Numbered from the stretch's first letter, positions 9,050-16,690 are shown. The stretch: 53,530 nucleotides of DNA from an uncultured Lentisphaerota bacterium (GCA_903912445.1 CAIWHP010000152.1:1-53530), one strand, 5' to 3'. A program made the numbers and translations. Notes: a model not told the origin generated them from the letters alone.

Positions 9050-9060
9050 TTTGCGCGGGC

Positions 9061-10407
9061 TCAGCCGGCGAAGGTGTAGTCGTAGGGCTTGCGCATTTCG
9101 CGGGCGATGAGCTTGCTGGCCTCGGCGGCGCCGGCGCCGGTGAACGCTTCCTTGGCGGGGTCCCATTGCAGCTTGAGGCCGGTGCGCAGCGCGATGATGA
9201 TCAAGTGCCCGATGCTGGCGGAGCGGTGCGCTTCCTCGACGCTGGCGATGGGATCCTTGCGCGACGCGATACAGTTGAAGAAATTCGTCATGTGATCTTT
9301 GCTGGCTTCCAGTTTGATCGCCGAATCCGGCAGCGGCGTGAGGAGGAGCTGCTTGTCGCTCGCGGTGAGTTCCTCGCGGTTGACCCAGATCCAGCCGGTG
9401 GTGCCGACAAACTTGAGGCCGTTGCGCTGGCCGTCGGGCTTGAGGTGCGCGCCGAAGGGGCTGTCGTCGAGCGTGGTCTTGACGAATTGTTTCACGCCGT
9501 TGGCCCAGGTGAGCGTCGCCTCGAATTCGCTCGGCGTGGTGTAGCCCACGGGCAGCGGCGGCGTGACGACGCGCGCCTCGATGCCGACGGGACCGGCGAG
9601 CCCGATGGCCCAGCGCGCGATGTCGTTGTGGTGCGCGCCCCAGTCGGTGACGGGGCCGCCGGCGTAGTCGTACCACCAGCGGAACGTGCGGTGACAGCGC
9701 TCGGTGAAATATTCCGCCTGCGGGGCCTGGCCGAGCCAGAAATCGTAGTTCAACTCTTCCGGCACGGGCACGCTCTTGAATGGGCCGCCGAGAATGCCGC
9801 CGGGGACGAACACATGCACTTCCTTGAGCATGCCGATGCGTCCGTTGCGCACAAGCTCGCAGGTGAGCTGGAACCGCTTGCTGCTGCGCTGCTGCGTGCC
9901 GTTCTGGAAAACGACCTTGTTTTCGCGCACGGCCTTGATCACATGCCGGCCTTCGTCAAGCGTGAGCGTGAGCGGCTTCTCGCCGTAGACATCCTTCTTA
10001 GCCTTGGCCGCGGCGATGTTGATGAGCGTGTGCCAGTGGTCGGGCGTCGCCTGCACGACGGCGCTGATATCGCCGCGCTCGAGCAGCTTGCGGAAATCGC
10101 CGTAGACCGTGGGCGTCTTGCCGTCTTTGGCAAGCTTTTTTGCAGCGGCCTCGGCATGTTTCCGGTCTACGTCGCAGACCGCGAGGATGTCGCCGAAGCG
10201 CGCGGCATTGCCGGCATCGCCCATGCCCATGCCGCCGCAGCCGATCAAGCCGAGCCCCGGCCGGGCGTTGGGGCTGGTGCTGGGGTGGGGCGCCTCCGCG
10301 GCGGCGAGGTCGCGTTCGACGAACCACAGCGGCAGACCGGAAGCCGCGGCGACCACCGAGCAACGCTGCAGGAAGGAACGGCGCGAGATCTGCAATGATT
10401 TGTTCAT
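9061..10407 (-). CDS. Tat-exported Gfo/Idh/MocA-family oxidoreductase
   Basis: A 448-residue protein. The N-terminus carries a twin-arginine motif (SRRSFLQ, Arg9-Arg10) and a short hydrophobic stretch, so export by the Tat pathway in folded, cofactor-bound form is predicted. An NAD(P)-binding Rossmann fold follows (GLIGCGGMGMG, ~res 53), then the family's YGEKPL motif (~142) and the C-terminal alpha/beta sheet domain (GGPVTDWGAHHNDIARW). Members oxidise or reduce sugars and sugar derivatives; such Tat-exported forms are abundant in Planctomycetes and Verrucomicrobia. The first codons and promoter have a decayed twin in front of mug (18459-18605). Substrate not inferable. Confidence 0.9.
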   Translation of the reverse strand: MNKSLQISRRSFLQRCSVVAAASGLPLWFVERDLAAAEAPHPSTSPNARPGLGLIGCGGMGMGDAGNAARFGDILAVCDVDRKHAEAAAKKLAKDGKTPTVYGDFRKLLERGDISAVVQATPDHWHTLINIAAAKAKKDVYGEKPLTLTLDEGRHVIKAVRENKVVFQNGTQQRSSKRFQLTCELVRNGRIGMLKEVHVFVPGGILGGPFKSVPVPEELNYDFWLGQAPQAEYFTERCHRTFRWWYDYAGGPVTDWGAHHNDIARWAIGLAGPVGIEARVVTPPLPVGYTTPSEFEATLTWANGVKQFVKTTLDDSPFGAHLKPDGQRNGLKFVGTTGWIWVNREELTASDKQLLLTPLPDSAIKLEASKDHMTNFFNCIASRKDPIASVEEAHRSASIGHLIIIALRTGLKLQWDPAKEAFTGAGAAEASKLIAREMRKPYDYTFAG

Positions 10408-10413
10408 GCCGCA

Positions 10414-10441
10414 GCTTTAGCAGAGCGGGTTTGCTTTTCAA
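10414..10441 (-). promoter_or_regulatory. Candidate leaderless promoter for the Gfo/Idh/MocA gene
   Basis: On the minus strand: TTGAAA (10441-10436), 16-nt spacer, TAAAGC (10419-10414), then 6 nt to the ATG at 10407. The arrangement survives in the relic at 18571-18598 (TTGAAA-N16-TAGAGC), which supports it. Confidence 0.55.
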
Positions 10442-10525
10442 GCGCAAAGGCGGGCCTTGCACGATGGATTGCGAGCAACACCGCACACCCGCCCCCGCGC
10501 GGGAGATGGTCCCGCAACGGGAGGT

Positions 10526-10555
10526 TTGACAAATCAAACTGAAATATGGTTTAAT
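10526..10555 (+). promoter_or_regulatory. Promoter of the lipoprotein gene
   Basis: Perfect -35 TTGACA (10526-10531), 18-nt spacer, TTTAAT (10550-10555), in an unusually AT-rich patch. Transcription would start about 40 nt before the GTG at 10603. Confidence 0.6.
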
Positions 10556-10602
10556 TAATTTAAGCCCCAATAGGGGGCCCATTTCAATGAAAGGGCGATA
10601 GC

Positions 10603-11094
10603 GTGACAACAAAGTTTTTCGGCAAGGTGTGGATGATGCGGGTTGTGTTCAGCACGGTATTTGGACTGTTGGTAGCCGGCTGTGAACCGTATGTCGTTGA
10701 TGAAAAGGTTGATGCTATTAAGACGACTCCTGAGGCGGCCATTGAAGCGCCTACCAATGCGCCTAGCGTGGTGGTGGCAGGGCCGACCAATACACCTAGC
10801 GTGGTAGTGGCGGCGCCGAACAACACGGTCAGTACGGTGCTGAATGACGATGCGGGCTGTGAGCTGGTGGTCAAGTATCAGCACCGTAACATCGTTAATG
10901 AGGGTCAGGTTCGCTATGCGAATCGGGTCCTTACCTCTAATCCCTTCGGGTCGGCAAATCCGGTTTGCGTTCAATACAATGACACTCAGAGCGGAGAGGT
11001 GACGGTGTGGAAGGACTCCTCAAGCAGGGGCCAACGGGTCGACAGGCTGCCCAGTGACCGCGGCATCAACAAAATCGTCGTGTGGTACGAATAG
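10603..11094 (+). CDS. Small lipoprotein with a Pro/Thr/Asn tandem repeat
   Basis: A 163-residue protein (GTG start; ATG codons at 10633/10636 are alternatives). The lipobox LLVAGC gives lipid attachment at Cys27, so it should be membrane anchored. A low-complexity linker (~50-75) is built from repeats of PTN(A/T)PSVVVA. The C-terminal ~85 residues contain beta-strand-like segments (CELVVKYQHRN, GEVTVWKDSS, KIVVWYE) and two further cysteines, forming a small domain I do not recognise. Base composition is less GC-rich than the neighbours, and it has its own canonical promoter, which may indicate recent acquisition. No function is proposed. Confidence 0.75.
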   Translation: MTTKFFGKVWMMRVVFSTVFGLLVAGCEPYVVDEKVDAIKTTPEAAIEAPTNAPSVVVAGPTNTPSVVVAAPNNTVSTVLNDDAGCELVVKYQHRNIVNEGQVRYANRVLTSNPFGSANPVCVQYNDTQSGEVTVWKDSSSRGQRVDRLPSDRGINKIVVWYE

Positions 11095-11324
11095 CATCTG
11101 GCAGTTCCAGGCCTCATGCTCACGGCCGGCGCGGCCAACAGCTCGTCTCCCGTGATTTCCTCGGCGTGGCGGGCATCCTGAACGGTCTGATGGGTGGTTA
11201 ACACGCGCGATGCGTCCGGTGCCTTGGCTCTCCTCGCGCTGGAGCGTTGTGCGGGATGACCGATTTCCCTCCCGAAGGGCGATTACGCCGTCATCATTGC
11301 CGCGCAACACCCCGCTCGCTTCAT

Positions 11325-11408
11325 CGGATAAGTCAACGCGCGTTCACCGGCCGGGTATGCGAGGTTGATCCGCTCCTCTGCCCGCGGTGCGGCGCTCCGG
11401 TTGAAGTA
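11325..11408 (+). pseudogene. Remnant of an IS91-like transposase C-terminus
   Basis: The frame reads RAFTGRVCEVDPLLCPRCGA. This matches the zinc-motif tail typical of IS91-type (Y2/HUH) transposases, where a ...(K/R)VYEVDPLxCPxCG... segment closes the protein. Nothing upstream continues the transposase. A second, more decayed copy lies at 16622-16690 with about 80 bp of shared DNA. Assignment rests on motif memory. Confidence 0.5.
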
Positions 11409-11487
11409 TGCGAGCCGCCACGCCCGTAGCTGCGTTCGTGAGAATGCGGCGGGCCTGCGGTCACCGCATTCTGACGAATGCGGCTAC
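11384..11487. repeat. Dispersed hairpin repeat, family A, copy 4 (most complete)
   Basis: Left block GGTGCGGCGCTCCGGTTGAA (11386-11405) sits 21 nt before a 62-bp inverted repeat (11426-11487). The arms begin GTAGCTGCGTTCGTGAGAAT and end ATTCTGACGAATGCGGCTAC. About 24 nt per arm pair with few mismatches around a ~12-nt loop. The other copies look like decayed versions of this unit. Confidence 0.85.
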
Positions 11488-11649
11488 CTCTGGGAGGAAT
11501 TCCGCTGCGGTAGCGGGGCCTTCACCCGTCGGCACGGCCTCCGAACTGTGCAACGAGGCCACATCCGCTGCAGGGGAGTCAAATAACCAAGATGCCACCG
11601 CAGATGAACAGGTTCCCCGGACTTCGAGCGGTATGATCCAGGCCGACAG

Positions 11650-12666
11650 TCACTTAAAAGTCACCTTCAAGTCGTCGAAATCGATCTGCCCGGGACAACG
11701 ACCATTGACCAATTGCAACTCAGCCGTTGTCACACCCTTGAGAAACGCACCATCGCTTTGAATGCTCTTCCACCCGCCATTCTTCATGCCCCATCTTGCA
11801 ACAATATAGGAGAGAGACTTTCCCGCCTCGTTCTTGAATTGCACTTGAATCAGAGGAACGTTTGGCGATTCCGTTGCGCACTTGACGCAGCCCGTTGTCC
11901 GCAGTCTTCCAGAAACATAGATTTTCTTGGCTCCTGCTGAGATGCTCAAATTCTGACAAATCATGACCAGGCTTGCAGAGCCATCCTTATTAGAAGCTTC
12001 TTTTTCAATCCGAAGGAATGCGTTGCCATTCTCCCGTTCAATGGTCGCGCCTTTCGCGTGAGGCCAGCCCTCCGGTTCACCATCCACGACCTTCTCGAAA
12101 TCCCCGTTCACGACCACATTCTTGCCGGGCGAGGCCTTCGTATTCGCACTCCCACCAATTCCTCCTCCTGAGACCGACGTACTGTCTGCCAACAGCCTGG
12201 CCTTCTCGGCTGCAACCTGCTTGGCGAGTTCGGGGGTGGCCTTGGCCTGCAGCGTAGCGAGCGCCTTGAGGTAGTCGGCGTCGGCCTGCTTGTGCCGCTT
12301 GGCGAAGTCGGCGTTGACCTGCTCAACCTTCGCCTGTAACGCCTTGCGCGAGGCCTGTAGTTTGGCTTTGGGCAGCGTGGTGGGCAGGTCAGGTTCCAGC
12401 GCCCCGGCGACCACCGCCTCGCGCTCCTTCACGATAGCTGCCACCAGGTCGATTTCGCCCTTGGCCGTGGCCGTACGCTCGACCCCATCCAGCACGGACA
12501 CATAGGGCTGCGCCGCCTTAGTCACCGCCTCACCGCGCAATCGCTCCACCTCCGCCACGGCGGCGGTGTGCTTCCCCGCCCATACCGCCAGTTCGGGTAG
12601 CAGTTCCTGGGCATGCGAAGCAGCAGCCCCTACACCCACCAGCAAGACCGTTATAATCGACCGCAT
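11650..12666 (-). CDS. Secreted protein: helical N-terminal region plus carbohydrate-binding-like C-terminal domain
   Basis: 338 residues with a signal peptide (MRSIITVLLVGVGAAASHAQ). Residues ~20-165 are Ala/Lys/Glu-rich and strongly helical, likely coiled coil. After a Gly/Ser linker, the C-terminal ~150 residues start NVVVNGDFEKVVDGEPEGW and end QIDFDDLKVTF, the layout of CBM4/9-like jelly-roll modules. GGAGG five nt before the ATG at 12666 fixes the start over a GTG 12 nt upstream. Such helical-plus-CBM proteins are common unexplained exported proteins in PVC bacteria. Likely cell-surface or periplasmic and glycan-binding; no catalytic motif seen. Confidence 0.7.
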   Translation of the reverse strand: MRSIITVLLVGVGAAASHAQELLPELAVWAGKHTAAVAEVERLRGEAVTKAAQPYVSVLDGVERTATAKGEIDLVAAIVKEREAVVAGALEPDLPTTLPKAKLQASRKALQAKVEQVNADFAKRHKQADADYLKALATLQAKATPELAKQVAAEKARLLADSTSVSGGGIGGSANTKASPGKNVVVNGDFEKVVDGEPEGWPHAKGATIERENGNAFLRIEKEASNKDGSASLVMICQNLSISAGAKKIYVSGRLRTTGCVKCATESPNVPLIQVQFKNEAGKSLSYIVARWGMKNGGWKSIQSDGAFLKGVTTAELQLVNGRCPGQIDFDDLKVTFK

Positions 12667-12692
12667 ATAGCCCTCCACATTTGATGTAAAGG

Positions 12693-12721
12693 TGTGTACG
12701 CCCCTGCGGTTTGCAGGTCAA
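12693..12721 (-). promoter_or_regulatory. Candidate promoter for the CBM-like protein gene
   Basis: Minus strand: TTGACC (12721-12716), 17-nt spacer, TACACA (12698-12693), with GGAGG in the short leader before ATG 12666. Confidence 0.5.
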
Positions 12722-13006
12722 CCGGATTCACACACTTGGGCATTGGACGTTCGGCTTTCAGCGTTCCTCTATCCGCGGTACGGCGCTCCGGTTGCAGCTT
12801 GCGCGCCGCCGCTTCTGTAGCCGTGTTCGTGAGAACGCGGCGGGCCTGCGATCACTGCAATCTGGCGAATGTGGCTGCAGGAGGAAAAGGAGGGGTTGGG
12901 CAACACGCCGTTAACGGACCAATGGAAACAGCTATTGGTCCATACTGCCACGGACCCTTTGACATAAAGTGGTTAGCAGTGCTTTGCGAATACTGCGAAT
13001 TAAACC
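12722..13006. other. Gene-free stretch with one family A repeat
   Basis: Apart from the repeat at 12775-12878 nothing recognisable is present. Together with the promoter and leader of the CBM-like gene it makes a 340-bp gap (12667-13006). Confidence 0.55.
12775..12878. repeat. Dispersed hairpin repeat, family A, copy 5
   Basis: Left block ACGGCGCTCCGGTTGCA, then 62-bp imperfect inverted repeat 12817-12878 (GTAGCCGTGTTCGTGAG ... GGCGAATGTGGCTGC). Block-to-hairpin spacing is 42 bp, identical to copy 4. Confidence 0.8.
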
Positions 13007-15058
13007 TCAAGGCGTTTTGGGCGGCACCAGTTCCGGCTTGGCGAAAGCTTCTTTCATCTGCGTGGGCAAGATGCGGACGTTGCCTGCCTTGTCGCAGAAA
13101 TAGAGGTGTGACCCGGAGGGCTCGCGGGCGTGGCCGTCGGCCCAGATGGCGTAGAAGTCAGGATGCGCATCGACGGGGCGGCGGCAGTAACCGTGGTTAA
13201 CTTTGCTGCCGGCGGTCAGCTGCTTGATCTTGGTCCACGAGGTGCCGCGGTCGGTGCTGGTCCACATGGCGATCTCGCCGCTGGTGTTATAGGCTTGGGG
13301 CCCGTTTTCGGTGGGGCCGATGATCCGCCACAGGTCGTCGCGTTCGAGATAGAGCGAGCCCATGTCGTAATTGTTGTCGGAATGGATGGTGCCGCGCAGC
13401 TCCCACTCGCGGCCGTTCCACGCGGCCGTGGTCCAGGTGCGCGGGTCGTTGACCGGGCCGGACTCGTAGCCGCCGCTGGTGGTGTAGAGCACCACAGGGC
13501 GGCCGGCGGAGTCGAAATTCAAGTCCTGCACATACACGTTGCGCTTCTCCGAGCGGTAGTCATGGACGAGCGCCGGGTTGTTGGTGGTGGTGAGGGGGAG
13601 CTGGAGCGTTTCGCCCTGGATGTTTTGCCAGGTGCGGCCGAAGTCGGAGGTCTCCATATAATACAGGTTGCTGCGCCAGTTCAGGCCCTGCGGCTTGGGG
13701 TGGAAGTTGAAGGCGCAGGCGACTTTCTTGCCGTTGCACCAGCTCACCTGGTAATGGCCCATCTCGATGGCCCCGTAGAGGAAAGGCTCGGTCCACTTCA
13801 CGCCGTCGGGGCTGGTTTGGTAGTGCAGCATCCGCCCGCCGCGATACAACGTCTGCAAGAACAGAAAGCCGTGCTCCGGCAGATACCACGGCTGGGTATA
13901 CGAGAAATTGGTCACCAGGATGTTTTCGAACTTGTCGATCTCATAGGGCTTGACGCTCTTCCAGATGTAGGAGGGCCGCGTCGTGCCGTGGGAACTGGAA
14001 AAGATCCAGATGTATCCGGCCTTGTCGATCGACATCACGGGGTTGTCGTGGGCGTCGTCGGTGCGCTTGTTCATCACGATGGTCGGACGCGGCACCAGGC
14101 CGGTCTTGTGGTCGTAGTAGGAGACCATATGCAATAACTCGACCTTGTCTTTCACCGTCCCGCCGTAACAGAAGAACGTCTTCTGGACCTCCGGCCGATA
14201 GACGGCGAACGGGTTGTGGCTGGAACAATAGGTCCCGAGGCCGCCGCTATACTTGTACACGTACTCGTCGTTCTGTTTCTGATTCGAATACCAGATGCCG
14301 CGATAACCATCGTCCTTGACCGAGGTGTATTCGTCGTTGGGCGCTTCCTTGCTGAATATCTTCGGCGCTTTGGCCGTGGTCTTGGAGGCTGGCTGGGCTT
14401 TCAGCGTGACCCATTCCGCCGGCAGTTCCGCTTGGGCCAGGCTCTTCCAGTGCTTGTCCGCCTGCGATTGGCTGGTCCAACGGCCGACCAAGGTGGGGCT
14501 GGCTTCCTTGGGCTCCGCCAGCAACGCGGGCATGGCGACGTCGGCCAAGGCTTGGTTATAAAAGCGGATATCCTCCAGCCGCCCAACCAGATTGCGCTCA
14601 CCGGCTGCCATGCCGCCGAGAACCAGGGGCGCATCGGACTTGGGCACGCGACCTTCGGCTTGAGCTGTGGCGGCGAGCTTGCCGTTGACGAAGAGTTTGA
14701 TCAGCTTGCCGTCGTAGGTGCCTGCGTAATGAGTCCACACGCCGGGCTTCGGCAGGGGGATGTTCGCGTGGGCGTACGTGCCGCCCGCGAACTCCACCAG
14801 CATCCGCACGCGATTGTTATAGAAGTAGAGCGTGAACTGCTGGTTGGCCGCGCCGCGTCCGGCGAGGACTTGCGATTCTGTGGTGCTCTGCGGATTCACC
14901 CACAGGGCGACGGTAAACGCTTCGGCGTCGAATGCTTTCCCGGCCTTGACCACCGCCACGGTCCCTTGCCCCTTGAACTCCACGCCAGGGCCCGGCGGTT
15001 CGGCGGCTCCGACCACGGTTGCCAAGACGAAGCCGACGATGAAAGATGTGTGTTTCAT
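13007..15058 (-). CDS. Secreted LamG + BNR_4 propeller protein, possible polysaccharide lyase/hydrolase
   Basis: 683 residues with a signal peptide (MKHTSFIVGFVLATVVGAAE). A LamG/concanavalin-like domain occupies ~25-185 (FTVALWVNPQS, WTHYAGTYDGKLIKLFVNG, LVGRLEDIRFYNQAL). A large propeller follows (~245-665) with DDGYRGIWYSNQ, YKYSGGLGTYCSSHNPFAVY, MSIDKAGYIWIFSSSHG and Asp-box-like TSDFGRTWQN and STDRGTSWTK. This is the BNR_4 family layout. As I recall, that fold includes ulvan lyases of PL24/PL25, whose active site uses His/Tyr; the SSHNPF and SSSHGT histidines are candidates here but unaligned. It should act outside the cytoplasm on an external polysaccharide. TATGAT 11 nt before the ATG suggests a very short leader. 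Confidence 0.7.
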   Translation of the reverse strand: MKHTSFIVGFVLATVVGAAEPPGPGVEFKGQGTVAVVKAGKAFDAEAFTVALWVNPQSTTESQVLAGRGAANQQFTLYFYNNRVRMLVEFAGGTYAHANIPLPKPGVWTHYAGTYDGKLIKLFVNGKLAATAQAEGRVPKSDAPLVLGGMAAGERNLVGRLEDIRFYNQALADVAMPALLAEPKEASPTLVGRWTSQSQADKHWKSLAQAELPAEWVTLKAQPASKTTAKAPKIFSKEAPNDEYTSVKDDGYRGIWYSNQKQNDEYVYKYSGGLGTYCSSHNPFAVYRPEVQKTFFCYGGTVKDKVELLHMVSYYDHKTGLVPRPTIVMNKRTDDAHDNPVMSIDKAGYIWIFSSSHGTTRPSYIWKSVKPYEIDKFENILVTNFSYTQPWYLPEHGFLFLQTLYRGGRMLHYQTSPDGVKWTEPFLYGAIEMGHYQVSWCNGKKVACAFNFHPKPQGLNWRSNLYYMETSDFGRTWQNIQGETLQLPLTTTNNPALVHDYRSEKRNVYVQDLNFDSAGRPVVLYTTSGGYESGPVNDPRTWTTAAWNGREWELRGTIHSDNNYDMGSLYLERDDLWRIIGPTENGPQAYNTSGEIAMWTSTDRGTSWTKIKQLTAGSKVNHGYCRRPVDAHPDFYAIWADGHAREPSGSHLYFCDKAGNVRILPTQMKEAFAKPELVPPKTP

Positions 15059-15069
15059 AATGTGACGGC

Positions 15070-15097
15070 ATCATAGTCGCGGCTGGTGCGAGCGCAA
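15070..15097 (-). promoter_or_regulatory. Candidate promoter for the LamG/BNR_4 gene
   Basis: Minus strand: TTGCGC (15097-15092), 16-nt spacer, TATGAT (15075-15070), 11 nt before the ATG at 15058. Confidence 0.5.
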
Positions 15098-15181
15098 GCA
15101 CTACCAAACCGGGCGTGACGACTGCCTGTTAGCGGATGCTCAGGTCAATCAACCGCGCCGGCATTGCGGTCCGTGGCATCC

Positions 15182-15266
15182 GCGGCGCAGCGCTCCGGTT
15201 GAAGCCTGAAGCCTGAAGCCTGAAGCCGTCGCTTCTGTAGCCGCATTCGTGAGAATGCGGCCGGCC
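15182..15266. repeat. Dispersed hairpin repeat, family A, copy 6, with a 7-bp tandem expansion
   Basis: Left block CAGCGCTCCGGTTGAA, then four tandem GAAGCCT units (15201-15228, last one partial), then core GTAGCCGCATTCGTGAG (15237-). Block-to-core spacing is 55 bp against 41-42 in copies 4, 5 and 7; the excess is about two 7-bp units. Confidence 0.8.
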
Positions 15267-15305
15267 CAAGGTGTTGAGTTTTTCGGCGGTGGGTTGGTGG
15301 GAGGG

Positions 15306-16466
15306 TCACTTCAGTGGCGCGACGTCATGCAACAGGCGGGATATACCGACGGCGCGGATGCGTTCATGAAGCGGAAAGGTCCGGTCACCGGCGTAGATTA
15401 CATCGAGGGTGTCGAGCTTCAGGTCGTGCAAGGCCGAACGCATGGAGGGGGTGACGGTCGGAGCGCTGGTGCGTTTGATCTCGAAGGCCCGACGGATGGT
15501 GCCCCGGGCGACGAGCAGATCCAACTCGGCGCCGTTGTGCGTGGCCCAGTAGAAGCATTCGTCCGGATCGGCTCCCAAATGCGCGAGCAACTGTTCGATT
15601 ACGAAGCCTTCCCAGGAGGCTCCCAACTTGGGGTGGCCTTCGAGGTCATCCTGTGTGACGAGGTTCAGCAAGCCGTGGAGCAGTCCGCTGTCGGCGATAT
15701 AAACCTTGGGCGCTTTGACCTGGCGTTTGGCGATATTGGCGTGCCAGGGTTGCAGTTGGCGGGTTACCAGTGTGGCGGTCAGGATATCCAGGTAATGCCG
15801 AACCGTGGTGTCGGCTACGCCAAAAGAGCGTGCGAACTCAGAGGCGTTCCACGTCTGACCGTGATAGTGGGCCAGCATTGTCCAGAAACGCCGCATGGTG
15901 GTGGCCGGCACCCGCATGCCGAACTGTGCCAGATCGCGTTCCAAAAAGGTTCTGATGAAACTGCGGCGCCACTCCAGGCTGGCGTTCGCGCTCTCGGCCA
16001 GAAAAGCTTTAGGGAAGCCTCCGCGCAACCAAAGTGAGTCGCACGCTTGCATGCCGGCTTCGCTGAGTGTGAAGCCGCCCAGCGTGTGGTAGACGATGCG
16101 TCCTGCAAGCGTTTCGGAAGACTGGCGCAGCAACGCGGGTGCCGCACTTCCCAGGACGAGAAAACGGCACGGACACCCCGGCCTGTCCGCCAGTACCCGC
16201 AAAGCAGGAAAAATGTCCGGTCGGCGTTGGATCTCATCCAGAATGACGAGTCCCGACACGGGGCGTAAAGCGAGCATGGGGTCGGTCAGGCGTGCCAGAT
16301 CAGAGTCATCCTCCAGGTCAAAGCTTGTCACGGCACCTTTAAAGGCGTCCGCGATCATGCGAGCCAGTGTAGATTTGCCGACCTGTCGTGCGCCGATCAG
16401 CGCGACCACAGGGTGGCGCCGCAGTAGGCCGATGACCGTTTGGACGGACTCTTCTCGCTTCAGCAT
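15306..16466 (-). CDS. DUF4143 / AAA_14-family ATPase
   Basis: 386 residues. Walker A is GARQVGKST (~25-33) and Walker B is LVILDEIQ, the usual signature of the AAA_14 fold. The central part has a winged-helix-like segment (WNASEFARSFGVADTTVRHYLDIL). The C-terminal DUF4143 part is PD-(D/E)XK-like (GASWEGFVIEQLL ... NGAELDLLV ... FEIKR). Family members are widespread and mobile, often described as orphan or toxin/antitoxin-associated ATPases; no biochemical role is established to my knowledge. It lies between repeats and behind an inverted-repeat operator candidate, in keeping with an accessory self-regulated gene. Full length with intact motifs. Confidence 0.85.
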   Translation of the reverse strand: MLKREESVQTVIGLLRRHPVVALIGARQVGKSTLARMIADAFKGAVTSFDLEDDSDLARLTDPMLALRPVSGLVILDEIQRRPDIFPALRVLADRPGCPCRFLVLGSAAPALLRQSSETLAGRIVYHTLGGFTLSEAGMQACDSLWLRGGFPKAFLAESANASLEWRRSFIRTFLERDLAQFGMRVPATTMRRFWTMLAHYHGQTWNASEFARSFGVADTTVRHYLDILTATLVTRQLQPWHANIAKRQVKAPKVYIADSGLLHGLLNLVTQDDLEGHPKLGASWEGFVIEQLLAHLGADPDECFYWATHNGAELDLLVARGTIRRAFEIKRTSAPTVTPSMRSALHDLKLDTLDVIYAGDRTFPLHERIRAVGISRLLHDVAPLK

Positions 16467-16472
16467 GCGTTT

Positions 16473-16501
16473 ATGCTACCATGATATATCGGTGATGACA
16501 A
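16473..16501 (-). promoter_or_regulatory. Candidate leaderless promoter of the DUF4143 ATPase
   Basis: Minus strand: TTGTCA (16501-16496), 17-nt spacer, TAGCAT (16478-16473), then 6 nt to the ATG at 16466. Confidence 0.5.
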
Positions 16502-16516
16502 CAGGATTATCATGGT
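16478..16516. promoter_or_regulatory. Inverted-repeat operator candidate
   Basis: Perfect 9-bp arms ACCATGATA (16478-16486) and TATCATGGT (16508-16516). The dyad centre is near 16497, on the ATPase -35; one arm touches the -10. This is the geometry of a repressor site. Confidence 0.45.
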
Positions 16517-16621
16517 TGCATCTTGCCTCGCGCGCGTACGCGTCACGCCACCGCCCGCGCGCGCATCCGTACGAGGCCATCGCCGAAAAGTTTTTACCGC
16601 GCCGGCTTGCGGCCCGTGACG

Positions 16622-16690
16622 TCTGCGACGTGGCGGAAACTGATCACGCGGGTGAAGGAGGTTGCTCCGCTTTTTGCCTGCGGTGCGGCG
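16622..16690 (+). pseudogene. Second, frameshifted transposase-tail remnant
   Basis: Reads SATWRKLITRVKEVAPLF and then leaves the CPRCG frame by one base relative to 11325-11408. The DNA of the two loci is alignable from about 11351/16640 through the family A hairpin. Same IS91-like family inferred. Confidence 0.4.

Larger units (their letters stand above)
8710..9060. other. 351-bp gene-free stretch filled with repeats
   Basis: No ORF with coding character. It holds family A copies at 8723 and 8920, a family D hairpin at 8839-8871, and three GC-rich hairpins at 8981-9049 at the 3' end of the Gfo/Idh/MocA gene. Confidence 0.7.
11095..11649. other. 555-bp region with transposase remnant and family A repeat
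   Basis: No intact gene. It contains a decayed transposase C-terminus (11325-11408) running directly into the best-preserved family A element (11384-11487). The remaining ~160 bp before the next gene shows nothing recognisable. Confidence 0.6.

Noticed and set aside
11110-11203. Short plus-strand frame containing SRDFLGVAG and ending in LNGLMGG
   Set aside because: Resembles the tail of some protein or a Tat-like motif, but has no start, no clear family and no continuation; not called.
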